NCBI GenBank assembly: GCA_958450365.1
Contig: CAUEEP010000899.1
Location: 124,001 to 188,000, forward strand
Direction: 5' to 3'
Length of the DNA stretch: 64,000 nt
Source of the DNA: Mesorhabditis belari
Lineage: Eukaryota > Nematoda > Chromadorea > Rhabditida > Rhabditidae
The position numbers were made by a program, and so were the translations under genes. Positions within the stretch are counted from its first letter, which is position 1; each line of letters begins with the position of its first letter. Under the pieces are notes generated by a model. The model was not told where the DNA came from. It saw only the letters and a list, made by a program, of their open reading frames with translations, and did no database searches. Shown one piece after another: positions 45,101-55,376 of this stretch.

Positions 45101-45979
45101 TGATTTTAGAGTCAAAAGACTTTTTTAGAGAGTTAAAAATAGAACTCCATTGCATGTTTCCTGTTTCAAAGCAGCTCTGAAGAGCAAACAACGGTTAAAC
45201 ATTGAGCGCTAGAATCAACTTTCAAATTATTCTCAACTTTGAAAACAGTTGATTCTCTTTTTTAATCATCTGAATGTAAAAATAGATTAAATCTAGAAAA
45301 TATATGTCGTAGCCGATTATGAATTTCAGCCGATTATGAATGAGTGGGTCGGGATCGTCCAACCATCAAGTATTTAGTATCATTCAACGCAGAATCATCA
45401 ATAGCTATGTTAAATTTTTTAAATTAGAAAGATTGGATAAAAAGAAAAAAAATTATGGGCCTTCAAAGTTTTCTCTTGAACAAACAGTTTTTTTGCTCTA
45501 ATTTTTTTCTTTTTATCAAATCTTGCTAATTTTAAAAATTTAACATAATTATCAATGATTCTGCGTTGAATGATACTAAATACTTGATGGTTGAACGCGT
45601 CCCGACCGACTCATTCATAATCGGCTGAAATTCATAATCGGCTACGGGGATTCAGCCGATTTTGAATGAAACGTTGTAGCGCCGGCAATTTTTAACCTAA
45701 ACTCACAATTTTGGTACCAATCGACGCAGAATTTGATTAGCTACAAGATGATATAATATTGTCCTCATACATTAAAGGGTTGCTCTACTAGAAAGATTTG
45801 CCAAAAAATTTCATTCATAATCGGCTACGACATATAAATAAAACAGTCTACTATTGTACAAATTTCCAGACGGTGTCGACCTTTCTGAAATCGCCACCCA
45901 AACAGCTGATTTCCACGACTATGATTCGATTAACGATGCCATCGATTATATGTGTTTAAATGGAATGCCTAAAGCATGA
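42156..45979 (+). CDS. Tandem VWA-like domain protein (two modules)
   Basis: Module 1: exon 42156-42202 (CQVLFVIDGSSYY), exon 42419-42627 (AELTAVTTTATILYSTNG, FSANYWLYGAGD, GNETIV), a later exon with DALIVLYTA (about 43390), and DGIDVSSLSNYPSPSIFDYG (about 43592-43695). Module 2: CHAIFVIDGSSLV (43921-44000) after a TTPSPTPP linker, FTANIWMYGAGK and GNETLR (to about 44243), NVTFVVLFTAG (about 44855), DSAKAVFLLRASTIGIPLI (to 45005), and DGVDLSEIATQTADFHDYDS ending at stop 45977-45979. The parallel order supports two copies of one fold like von Willebrand A. No Ser of a full MIDAS was confirmed. Some exon joins, notably at 43706, do not close in frame, so the gene may be partly decayed. Two MITE-like elements and a TIR element lie in introns. 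Confidence 0.55.
42868..43317. mobile_element. 450-bp TIR element in a VWA-gene intron
   Basis: TA at 42866-42867 and 43318-43319. Ends TTGGGTTGGTGAATTGAAAA and complement match over about 26 bp with one difference. No transposase. The first nine bases equal those of the helicase-intron family, but the interior differs. Confidence 0.85.
44566..44805. repeat. Inverted repeat (MITE-like) in a VWA-gene intron
   Basis: Arms of about 85 bp (CTCGAGTAATGCGTTTTCG... and complement) around a centre near 44690. No coding content. The next exon begins just past the right arm. Confidence 0.75.
45305..45832. mobile_element. TIR element with internal palindrome, TATA flanks
   Basis: TGTCGTAGCCGATTATGAA at 45305 and its complement ending at 45832, each flanked by TATA. 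Its left two thirds (45305-45650) is itself a large palindrome with arms of about 130 bp, and the GCCGATTATGAA motif recurs several times inside. It lies in the last intron of the VWA-like gene. Confidence 0.8.
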
Positions 45980-46289
45980 TCGATTTAATAAAAAGAGATC
46001 AAATTAGACAATCGATTCTAAAGCTAAATTCATGAAATGGCTTTAAATCATTCATTTAGCTTTCTTTTCTGGACAGCTATTTCCATCGTGAGCCCTCCAT
46101 TTAAAATAAAAATTCGAAAAAATGAGCTCAAAAGTATGTAACAGACAGCTCGAACAGATTTGACACAAGTTGTATTTGTGCCCTAAAGTTTTCCTGTTGT
46201 TTCTTGGCTTTCTAGTAGTTCTCAATTTAATCGAGTTTATTGATTTTATTGAGAATTTCGGAAAATGAATAACTTTTCATTTCCAAATA
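45980..46289. other. No gene; dispersed repeat related to 58080-58220
   Basis: Around 46180-46255 the sequence matches the reverse complement of 58130-58220 (AAAGTTTTCCTGTTG ... TCGAGTTTATTGA). No gene is seen. Confidence 0.45.
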
Positions 46290-46440
46290 ATCTAGCTATA
46301 AAGTATTTACTTTTTGAAATTCCTTGATGTTTTGGACCAAATCCGATTGGAGTTAAACAAAATACACATCATAAGCTTTGATTTGCTGGGTAATCATTTG
46401 TCAGACCTCTTCGGACATTTTCTTTATCTAAAAAATATTT
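46290..46440 (-). pseudogene. Decayed RING/B-box exon
   Basis: The reverse strand reads QQIKAYDVYF and LQSDLVQNIKEF with two in-frame stops, aligning with PQIKAYDVCFPELQADLI of the intact gene. Only this exon is recognisable. Confidence 0.55.
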
Positions 46441-47635
46441 ATAGGTCTATTTTTAGTCAGAATTTTGGCAAAAATCACAAAAACGATATTCCCTTTTTGA
46501 CATGGCTGCCTCCTTGGGCAATAAACGAGGCCAGTTCAACTCTAGCCTTGCCCAAGAAATTACGGTCTTGCCACTTCAAAAGCTCTTATCATTCAACCAG
46601 TTAAGCAAAACAATTCAAAAAGAATCTATGAAAAATAATCGGATTATACACAGATCATATTCAAAACGAATAGTAAATTCACCTCGACGGTGATTCCAAA
46701 TCGATTACTTGATGAGAGCGGGGTTTTTTCATCGCACATAAGGAACACGACTAAACGAAAATGATTCCTATTAAGTTGTCACTCAAATAACCGGACGTCT
46801 TGACTAAAAATTCATTTTACAAATGTTGAATGCACCAAATGAAGCATGATTTGCACCAATGGAAAGATTTATATTTCCGCTACAAAATCGTTGTTTGCAA
46901 TTTAGAAAAGCTTTCGTTTTCAGGGTTTTTTCGGGAGCGCAAAGGCAAGTAGGCCAAATTGGCCAGAATCGATGGTTGGCAACTTTCTTGATGGAAACTG
47001 ACATTAACTTTCTATGCTAAAAAAAGATTAATCTGTTACATTAAAATAAAAATATAGTAGTAGTAATAAAATAGTAAAAGTTTCCAGTATGATCCATCCA
47101 GCCGTTGTTTTAAAAATTTCAAACTATTCAGAGCGCCTCATATGATCAAAAACCTTTATTTGAGGACTTTTATTTAAACCAAAATTTAGAAAAGCGGCTA
47201 GACGGATTTGGCTGATAATTTTAATGAAAATGTGAAAAACTCAGAGCTTCGCTTTATTTCGCGCAAAAAATTTCAATTAGTACTTGTCAAAAAATGCTGT
47301 AAAGTCAGCGCTTTTCTGTTTTTGTCAATTTTGACAACTTTTCTTTGCACCTCCGAAAATGTTTAAAAACTTTTCGCTTTTCAAAATCCCTTCAAAGGAA
47401 TTTTGTGGAGAAAAGATATAATTCAGTACTTGAATTCTTCTCAAAAACTATCCTTGTTAGGTGAATTCATGTATTGGAACCAAAACACATTCAACATTCA
47501 ACAAATACAAATCTCAAATCACACATAGGAGTCTATTTTTAACCAGAAAAGGCGCGTCAGTTACCAGACATGGAATTAATTTCTTCACCAGATCCAAAAC
47601 AATTGTAGCTCCCTTTCATTTTGATTCAAAGCGAC
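46441..47635. other. No gene; contains a decayed repeat
   Basis: 47130-47400 resembles 11830-12160. Frames on either strand are short and lack motifs. Confidence 0.35.
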
Positions 47636-48083
47636 ATGAACTTCTTGACTTTTCTTTTGATGATTGTGGCGATTTTGGTCGTCACAACGGCTACTGTGTA
47701 TCATTTTATTCCGGTAAGATTAGCTGAGATTTGTACATAGAGTACCATAAAACATTCATTTTATCTGTAAGCCTTTCTTTTACCCAGGTTGAATTGATAT
47801 TGTCTGCTAGGTCAACAAAAGCTGAGAAATTTCTTACTAGAAAAGTTGTACCGGGTGGGAATCTACTCGGCTTAGGTATATGGACTTTCTAAACTAATCT
47901 AGATCGATAGAAATAAGTCCTGGTAAAAAATTACCTAACCAAGCTAGTAAATTTGAGCAAACGAGTCAAGGAACACTGATAATGGATAAACTTTTCATTT
48001 AGGGATGCGCAGGCGATTGGGAATGTGCGACGGGCACCGATGGAACGCACAAATATCGTTGTGTGAACGGACAGTGCCGGTGA
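47636..48083 (+). CDS. Small secreted 4-Cys peptide (52 aa)
   Basis: Exon 1 (47636-47713) gives a signal peptide, MNFLTFLLMIVAILVVTTAT. A GTAAGA donor and ATTTAG acceptor lead in phase to exon 2 (48003-48083), GCAGDWECATGTDGTHKYRC and then VNGQCR, stop. Mature peptide about 26-32 residues with four Cys, likely two disulfides. AATAAA at 48099-48104. The shape suits an antimicrobial or signalling peptide, but the family is not recognised. The clean two-exon join and poly(A) signal argue that it is real. Confidence 0.65.
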
Positions 48084-48354
48084 TCCGAAAAAAAAATCAA
48101 TAAATTTTCTGCAGCAAAGTCCGTAACTTCATGAATTAATCAACTTCTACAAATTGAGTTCTATCCAAAACTCTTTCAAAAGTTGTCAATCTTAAAGTAA
48201 ATTCAAACAAACCTTTTCCTAAGTGAAAAGGCGTTCAATTTAAAGCTTTAATTTTTACTCTGATCAATCTAAAATAAAAGCGCTTGGCTGAATGTAAAAC
48301 GGGGGAAATAGTATCTTTAAAAGAAATCTCGTCATTTCATGTTGAATAGCAAAA

Positions 48355-48492
48355 ATGCGTCTCCTCACAACTTTTGTCTTATTTGCTGCTTTGTTGGGAA
48401 TGGTGATTTCCCAATTTGAGGATTGTGGGCCATTCGCCCCGCCCTCTTTGCCATTGACAATCCAACTTTGGGTTCAAATATCTTGGTGTTGA
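48355..48492 (+). CDS. Possible secreted peptide, interrupted by a foldback
   Basis: MRLLTTFVLFAALLGMVISQ is a strong signal-peptide-like start, followed by FEDCGPFAPPSLPLTIQ. The frame then runs into the hairpin element at 48465 and stops at 48492. It was probably a longer secreted peptide truncated by the insertion. Confidence 0.4.
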   Translation: MRLLTTFVLFAALLGMVISQFEDCGPFAPPSLPLTIQLWVQISWC

Positions 48493-48612
48493 GCTGTCCA
48501 ATTTAAATACTTTTTCTACCAATCAACAGAGAAAGACTTGGCGCATCCAATGATGCTAAGAATATTTAAATTGGAGAGCCCAACACCATGATACTTGAGC
48601 TTAAAGTTAGTT
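48465..48612. repeat. Foldback repeat
   Basis: TCAAATATCTTGGTGTTGAG on the left pairs with CCAACACCATGATACTTGA on the right, with arms of about 35-40 bp and a variable centre. It ends the secreted-peptide frame. Confidence 0.65.
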
Positions 48613-48619
48613 TTCAATG

Positions 48620-49770
48620 AGAAAAGGGGCGAGGGGCGTATGAAATGTCCGATAACCAATTTGAGCGACAGGTTTGTGATTATTTGTTAAAGTTATTCCG
48701 ATTGGAATTGAAATGTGAAGATCTTAATAGCAAATGTGTTGAAAAAGAGCTCTAAAAGGGGGCTGGCCAAAACAACGCCGACCAAAATAATGCCTCTGCG
48801 GTTAAGTTTATTTGTGTTTCTTATTTTCATTGGATGTAGTAAAAAAAATTAGCTATCTGCTGAATTTTTTGGAGTCTTTTAGAACAAATCTGGGATGAGA
48901 AAATGTCAAAAAGCGAAAAAGGGCTCAAAAAGAGGTTAACTGAGCTTTTCTCGACACGAATTCTGTTTTAAGTGATCTCAAAGTATGCAAAATGTAGTTA
49001 ATTGTATTCTGCATCCAATAAGAATGAGAAACACATAGAAACATAAATGTGGAGGGACTATTTTTGCCGTTTTTGCCGTCTGTTTTGACCAGCTGCCCTT
49101 TAAAATTCTTAGGAGTAGCGTTGCCGTGATTGCTCATGTCGCTGGAATTATCCTGGAATTGAACTGTCGCTGGAATTATCCCAGTTTTTTTCAAGGAGAA
49201 TTGCTATAAAATATTTCATCCAGTTGAATAAATGTATATATTTTTGAACTAAAGCTTAAAAATAAAATAATTTTGCAATCTTTTCCCCGTTTTCGTTGTT
49301 TGGTAAGGGTTTTAATCTAGTTTATGTTTGAAAAAGTCCATTAGGGTTTTGAAATCTTTTTAACTTGGAGTTTTTGTCAGTCTTCTGGTATTTTTCAAAA
49401 GCTTTTAGATGCTTTTTGCATTTTTTCTTTGAAATGTCATTGAAATTGAATAAGTAACAAGTTCATTAGACAAATAACAAAAAACGATACTTATGGGTAC
49501 ACCTCATACTTAAGCACTTGCCTAAAAAAGGGCTATCACTATGCCTGTCTTAGTTTAGTTTAACCTTTTTTATTATAATTGATCTAGAAACATCTATAAA
49601 CTAGAAACGAGCATAGTTTGCCCATAAAGTCAACATATTTGTGCTAAAATTGACATATTTTTATGATGAAAAGAGATGCGGTAAGTATAAGTACACAAAA
49701 AAGATAACAAGCCCAAAATATCACAACAACAAGCACAGAAAATCTTTCTAAATTACAAAATTCTTCAAAA
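48620..49770. other. No gene recognised
   Basis: AT-rich. A reverse 89-codon frame at 48925-49194 has no motif. Nothing else supported. Confidence 0.4.
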
Positions 49771-51151
49771 TCATTGCTTTTCTTTGTTCATCGCTGGATA
49801 ACCCTTGTACATCGGAGCCATTTCGAGAATCCATTCCCTTGTTACTTCAGTGATCGTTCTGATCTCATTCTCATTCGTCATCTCATCATAAATCACCCAT
49901 TCAGGCTGTCTGCTGAGTGTAGTTGTTGAATGAAGACTCACAACTTGTCGATCGTGCAAAGTACGGTACTTTCCATTGTCTTCAAGATGTGCCAATTGCA
50001 GAATATGACCGGAAAGGAGAGCTTTCTGCACATTGGATGACTCTTTTCCATCAGCTTTCTGCTCTTGAACACTTTTCAATTGTTCACGAATTTGGTCAAC
50101 TCTTTTCATGTTTTTCTCATCGATTCCATTCTCCTTGCACCAATTTGGATCAGCTTTGTAGCTCTGATAGATGTTCAGCAATGTTAAATGATCACCAGAT
50201 GGGTGAATGAATTGACTCTTAATAGAATCCAGAAAATCATTTGGCCTGGAAAGCATCGAAATGATGGACAAGATCTCTTCATTACAGCCAAGATTCAAGC
50301 TTGTCACCAAAACTTTGGACATTCTTGGCTCTAAAGGGAATTTGATCATTTGTGATCCAATCTCTGTCAGCTCTCCATGTTCATCAAATGCTCCCAGAAG
50401 AGTCAACTCATCAATCGCTTTTTGCACTGACTCTTGCGATGGTTGATCAAAAGTTGAAATCGGAAAAGCCTTTTACTCCAATCTTCTTCAACTGCAGCAC
50501 CATACTGTTCAATGGTTTTCGGCAAATTTCCGGGCTTTTCTCCGATTTCAATCCTTTACCGACTTCAATCAATGGACAATCAAAGTACTTTTGAACCTTC
50601 CCCACCTCTCCACTTCCCGACATGATCACCAATTTCAAATCCTTACGCTTCTCTATAATCCCTTTTAGCAATGACAGCAGAATATCCGTCCCAATCGTCC
50701 TCTCCTGTACCTCATCAACAACAATTGCATTGTAGCTCTCCAAGAGCGGAGATTTCAGCATTTCTCTCAACAATAGCCCATCAGTGCAATATTTCAACCA
50801 TGTTTTTGTTGATGTTTTGTCTTCAAATCGGATCGAATACCCAATATATTCACCGATTTCTGTATCCAGTTCGTCGCTTACTTGTTGAGCAAGAGATATA
50901 GCTGAAGCTCGTCTCGGTTGAGTGCATCCAATTAACGGCTTTTCGGTGGCTTTTTGTTGGAAGTGTTCTAAGCACCATTGTGGGACTTGAGTTGACTTGT
51001 TGTCATCACCGACTAGAATAAGGATTTGGTGTTGATCGAGTGCCTCAAGGAATTGTTGTTTGTGAGTCAAGATTGGTAGTTTGCAAAGCTCTTCTTGAAT
51101 CTCCCAGTAGCGTTTTGAGAATGGTCGACCGGTCAACGGGTTTAGGGTCAT
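49771..51151 (-). pseudogene. Intronless DHX15/Prp43-like helicase copy, broken
   Basis: Two reverse frames, 51151-50447 and 50427-49771, follow a DHX15 (Prp43) spliceosomal helicase without introns. Seen: NPLTGRPFSKRYWEI, CTQPRRASAISLAQQVSDEL, GYSIRFEDKTSTKTWLKY, TDGLLLREMLKSPLLE, then VVLQLKK-like MVLQLKKIGVK and the C-terminal part ending GYPAMNKEKQ. Defects: Walker A GETGSGKT is GDDNKST, DEAH is DEVQ, SAT is SGS. About 230 residues including the second RecA domain are missing between YFDCPL and PEICRKPL, and one extra T near 50448 shifts the frame. It cannot hydrolyse ATP like Prp43. It looks like a retrocopy that decayed, although long stretches stay open. Confidence 0.85.
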
Positions 51152-51159
51152 TTTGGCGG

Positions 51160-52339
51160 ATTGAATGGAGAAATTGATTTAGAATTGAAATAGGAAAGTT
51201 TAAATTCGGAATTTGAACTCAAATTTCGAAAATCGGAGCTTCGAAATGTAAATCTGACTTTGAAAAGGATTCGAATTCAATCGCTTTCCGAAATTGGGAA
51301 TGATTTCGTATGGATTAGAAGATTTCGAAAACAAACAATTCGGGTTTGAATTCAAAAATAGATTTCCGAAATTTCGAAAAGGTAGATTCGAATTAAGAAG
51401 TCAATTTTCGAAATTAAAGCAAATTTGAATTCGAAATTGAATTCCGGAGTGCGAGAATCGGCCAAAGACTGGTAGATTTTGAAATGGGAAAATAGAAATG
51501 TTCCCCCATTTTCTCGAGTATTTATGCGACTATTTACGAAACTGTTTTCCGTATCTAGGTGAGTGAACGAGAGTGGGAAAGAGATTGTTTCCCTGGGGAA
51601 AAGAGTCAGTACGGTGGGTGAAAAGGAAACATGGGAAAGACATAGCCATTGAAAAGTAGAATTCAATGAAATTTTTGAATGACTTGGCTCATTTTCTTCA
51701 AGAAAAGTTTAGAAATACCCAAGATGGGTACAGTTTTTTTGTTGTAAGTCTAGTTTTGTGTTAAATGGCTTGAAAATAAAGAATTCTGCTTTGATTTTTA
51801 GAAAATTTTCATTGAAAAGATTGAAATTTTAGCATCATTGCACACTTATCCCAAACCTAAACTACATGTGGATGTCGATGTGGAGCCGCTTTCACCATTC
51901 CTGCAAAACAACCATACTAATGTATTGAAAGTTAGTAATCAAACCATAAAATAAGAAAATACACAAAAACCATAAAAACAGATAAGCAAAAAGTGAAATG
52001 GGGCTCATAACATAATACGACGTTTGTTGCGGTAATTCTTGGTCACTCTGTAGGCTCTCTATAACGAAATGGGGACTAAAGGGACCAAAAAATGTTTCCG
52101 TTATATAGAGTGCTATTCGTTCCTAGGAGGAAACGGATATGGACTAGAATTTGGGTTAATTTAAAGAGAGCAAACCCATTTTGATATCCTGCCATCTCTA
52201 ACACCCCGACAACCCAACTCAACCCCTCCAACGTATTAGAGGGAGTCCCTGTGAAATGACCGACCTGAACTGCAGTTGCATAGACCCGGAAGATATATAT
52301 CTTTATTTACAGTAGTACGATAAAACTGTTAACTTACAG
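51160..52339. other. No gene; TTCGAA-rich tract at 51180-51480
   Basis: 51180-51480 is full of TTCGAA/GAATTC-like words in both orientations (AATTTCGAAAATCGG, GGATTCGAATTCAATC and others). No coding frame. The remainder is AT-rich with no supported feature. Confidence 0.4.
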
Positions 52340-52402
52340 AATGCCAACAACGGAGCTTGTGACTCGAAGGGATTTTTCAATCAATGTCCACCTTATCGAT
52401 GA
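52340..52402 (+). pseudogene. Orphan last exon of the secreted Cys-rich family
   Basis: After TTACAG the frame reads NANNGACDSKGFFNQCPPYR then TGA, matching the last exons at 55102-55164 and 57970-58032. No upstream exons of a third gene were found. AATAAA at 52420-52425. It marks a lost third paralogue. Confidence 0.65.
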
Positions 52403-52813
52403 AACTATGGAAATCACTAAATAAAATCTTTAAATAGCAACTTTTGATTGATTTATTGAAAGACCAAAAACTGCGTCTAATATTAAATTGTCTCAAACAA
52501 TCTGGAAACAATCTGTGTTTTGTGTCCGGTCAACTAATCAACTAATCCGGTTGTTCTTATCAGCACGTAAAAACTTTAACTTTCATTTGTCATCAAAAGC
52601 AAATCCGTAACTTCCGATCTTTGATGTGTAAAAGCAAGAATGGAGTTGAAAAATCGCATTTTGGATTGGAGAACAGATTGTTTTAGCGCTGACTACAGTC
52701 TTGTTTTGAAAAAAAAGTGGATTTTGAGGAATTTTGGTGATAAGCTTCAGTATTTTAGGCCTAAAATTTGGAAAAATTTTACTTTTTTGATTCACTAATT
52801 ATTTGTTTATAAA

Positions 52814-55164
52814 ATGCACTTTCTTGGTAAGATTTTCTGATAGTGCTCAACTTTGTCAAGTTTAGCATTGGTGTTATTTTTCACTTTCTTTGCTCAAACC
52901 CAAGCTGATTGTGACATTGGACAAGACTTGGGAATACTTCTGTGCTACGATATTTTCTTTCAAGCTATGGGTCTGCCTGCAATTGAAGGTTAGCTATAAT
53001 TGATCTGGTAATGGATACTGATTACACCAAAGGCAACACCAATAACTCTCATTGTTAGTGGCTTTGTTAAGTCCGAATCAGAACTAAACCCTTGACCGCG
53101 TCACTTTGCATGCCTATATCTCCAAAACTAGTGGGCCGATTTTGATGACCTTGGTGTCATTTTCTAGAGCTAGATCTACTAGATCTGACGCTAGATCGGA
53201 TTCGGACGCTAGTTCGGATTCGTAACAGATAGACTTGACTACCAAGCTTTCCGTTGTTCTTGCTCTTGTTGCCTTGCAAGTCTATTTAGCTCAAAATATT
53301 ATATCGGATCGACTGTTGGTATCATATCTTCAGCCAAAGCTTCACTCATCACCATAACGAACTATAAATGTTGCAGTGTTAGGTCTAGTGGACACGAGGA
53401 TCTGAATTTCGATCTGCAGTGATCTTTAAAACATTGTAAAACTAGTTTTTTCTAGACGCTGACTTTTTCCCACCATTTCTACTCGCCGATGCAGCTCGGC
53501 GGGAGCTTTTGCGAAAAGGACCCGATTATTTGCCCAAAGTTTGCAGGTGGACAATAGAAAACAAAAGTTTGATACGATAATAAGAAACTACCAATCAAAT
53601 TCACTTATTTATATTCTTTTCAGTGCCGCTACTGATCTCTATGAGTGTATTGATGGAGCCGTGCAACAAGACTGTATTGAGGTGTTTTTAGTCGGTTCGG
53701 CTTTGAAAAGTTATTCAAAAGAAGCAGTAAAGTCAGAAAAATGTAGCATGTTTATGCGAAGTTTCATAGTAAATTTGTTTTGAACCTTTAGATGGAGCGG
53801 AGTATTGGATGGATATGTATGCCTCATATTATCAATGCACAAAAGGATATGCAGGTAAACTAATTGAAAATTGTAAAGTTTTCTGAATTTCAGTTTGGGA
53901 AAAAGATTTCTCTTGTATCAATGATGCTCGCGACAAAAATTTGAACGATTTGAGGGTTTGAGAAGTTTTCCAAACTCAAAGAAATCAGTTCAGAAATGCT
54001 CAACGGATTTGTTCAATGGTATGCTTACTGGAGGAGATGTTTGTCCGTGAGTTGTTTTTCTAAAAGATTCAAAGTTTTCGGAAATTCAGTACTTTTAACA
54101 ATTACGTTGGTTGTCGAGCTCCTTACTATCAAAAGGGATGCAATGATTTCAATGCTGGGGTTTTCTTTTGCAATACGGATCGAGTGGCTGTGGTGGGTAA
54201 TACGCTCAATAAAGTGAATTTGGAATTATCGCCTCTTGCATGGTTTAGGTGACTTTTGAAAATTTAAGTGACTGACTTTGAATTCGCAGTCAACCTTCAA
54301 AGGTTTGTAACTTTCCTTAGAAATAACATTTGCATTTACTTTTTCTATATTTTAAGAGAAAAACTTAATTTCTGGCTTTCGAATGAGACCCAATAGAGCT
54401 AAATTGGAAAGATCAAAGCAGAACCCCGACTGACGGTGTAAATTCTTTGATTTTCTCAAGACCGGTTCTTCCAGTTGAATTATTTTTAGTATCATTTAAA
54501 AGCCTGAATTTTTTTCTCTTAAAATATATAAAAAGTCAATTTAAATGTTATTTCTAAGGAAAGTTATAAATCTTTAAAGCTTGACTGTCAATTCACTTCG
54601 AAAAGTCACCTAAACTTCGAAAAGTCACCTAAATCTAAACCTAAACAAAAGAGCCGAACTACCTATACGAATTTTTGAAAATATCCCGAAACAAAACCGA
54701 AAGTCTAATTGATAGATCCAATAAAATGAATAGCTCCAATCGATTCCCAACTCCGAAAACTCAGGGTACAATTTTACGTCTGAATATCTTTTTTTGTACT
54801 ATTTACAAAACAAAAGCAAACTCCTCAAGGTAATAGATGTCCTTTATGGTGCCGCATAATCCAGCTCTCCATCCAACATACCAGTCTGGCATAAAGGGTT
54901 TCCCTTTTGGAGCCATCCCTCTTTCTTGCGCGTCGCTATGTTTCTTGCCCAAATTTTTGCCTTAATTGTAAGCGTTTTGTCTTTTGATTTCCTTTGGATC
55001 CTGTGGTCCAATGAAATGAAATTCTCTTTTACATTATTTGAAACCTCGAATCAATAACTATTGTCAATTCAAAATATCAGATCAATGAACACCAATTTCA
55101 GAATGCTCACAACGGAACTTGTGACACAAAGGGATTGCTCAATCAATGTCCGCCTTATCGTTAA
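52814..55164 (+). CDS. Secreted cysteine-rich protein, paralogue A
   Basis: Nine exons: 52814-52826, 52866-52988, 53456-53546, 53624-53694, 53792-53854, 53894-53955, 53994-54046, 54090-54192 and 55102-55164, all with GT/AG and consistent phase with paralogue B. Signal peptide MHFLALVLFFTFFAQTQA, then DCDIGQDLGILLCYDIFF, DLYECIDGAVQQDCIE, YYQCTKGYA, FSCINDARD, KCSTDLF, VGCRAPYYQKGCNDF, and tail NAHNGTCDTKGLLNQCPPYR. About 15 Cys. It resembles nematode DUF19/T20D4.11-like secreted proteins, not confirmed. The last intron (54193-55101) contains a foldback and a repeat fragment. AATAAA at 55185-55190. Confidence 0.75.
54245..54660. repeat. Foldback repeat in last intron of paralogue A
   Basis: Arms at about 54250-54366 and 54509-54613 are inverted copies (TAACTTTCCTTAGAAATAAC and complement). 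Non-coding. Confidence 0.7.
54735..54950. repeat. Minisatellite-free copy of the 27450-27645 region
   Basis: Same orientation, roughly 65-70% alike by eye. Ends where the 18-bp array begins in the other copy; here only a CGCGTCGCTATGTTTCTTGC-like sequence occupies that place. Confidence 0.55.
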
Positions 55165-55376
55165 TATTTTGCATGAAGATATTGAATAAAAAGATTTTCC
55201 TTCAAAGTGCAATAGAAAGAACTCAGTTAAAAGAACATTTCCAAAAATCGAGTCATTCCGTGCTTTGTGTTGCAACCAAGTGATCCGGTTACGATGTTTT
55301 ATCAGATCGTAAAAGCTTTCAAATCAGGTCAAAAATCGGAAAAATCTTTGCTTTTCTTGCTTATTTGCCTTGAAAA

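Noticed and set aside
50447..51151. A functional Prp43/DHX15 gene
   Set aside because: Walker A and DEAH are altered, RecA2 is missing and the frame is shifted.
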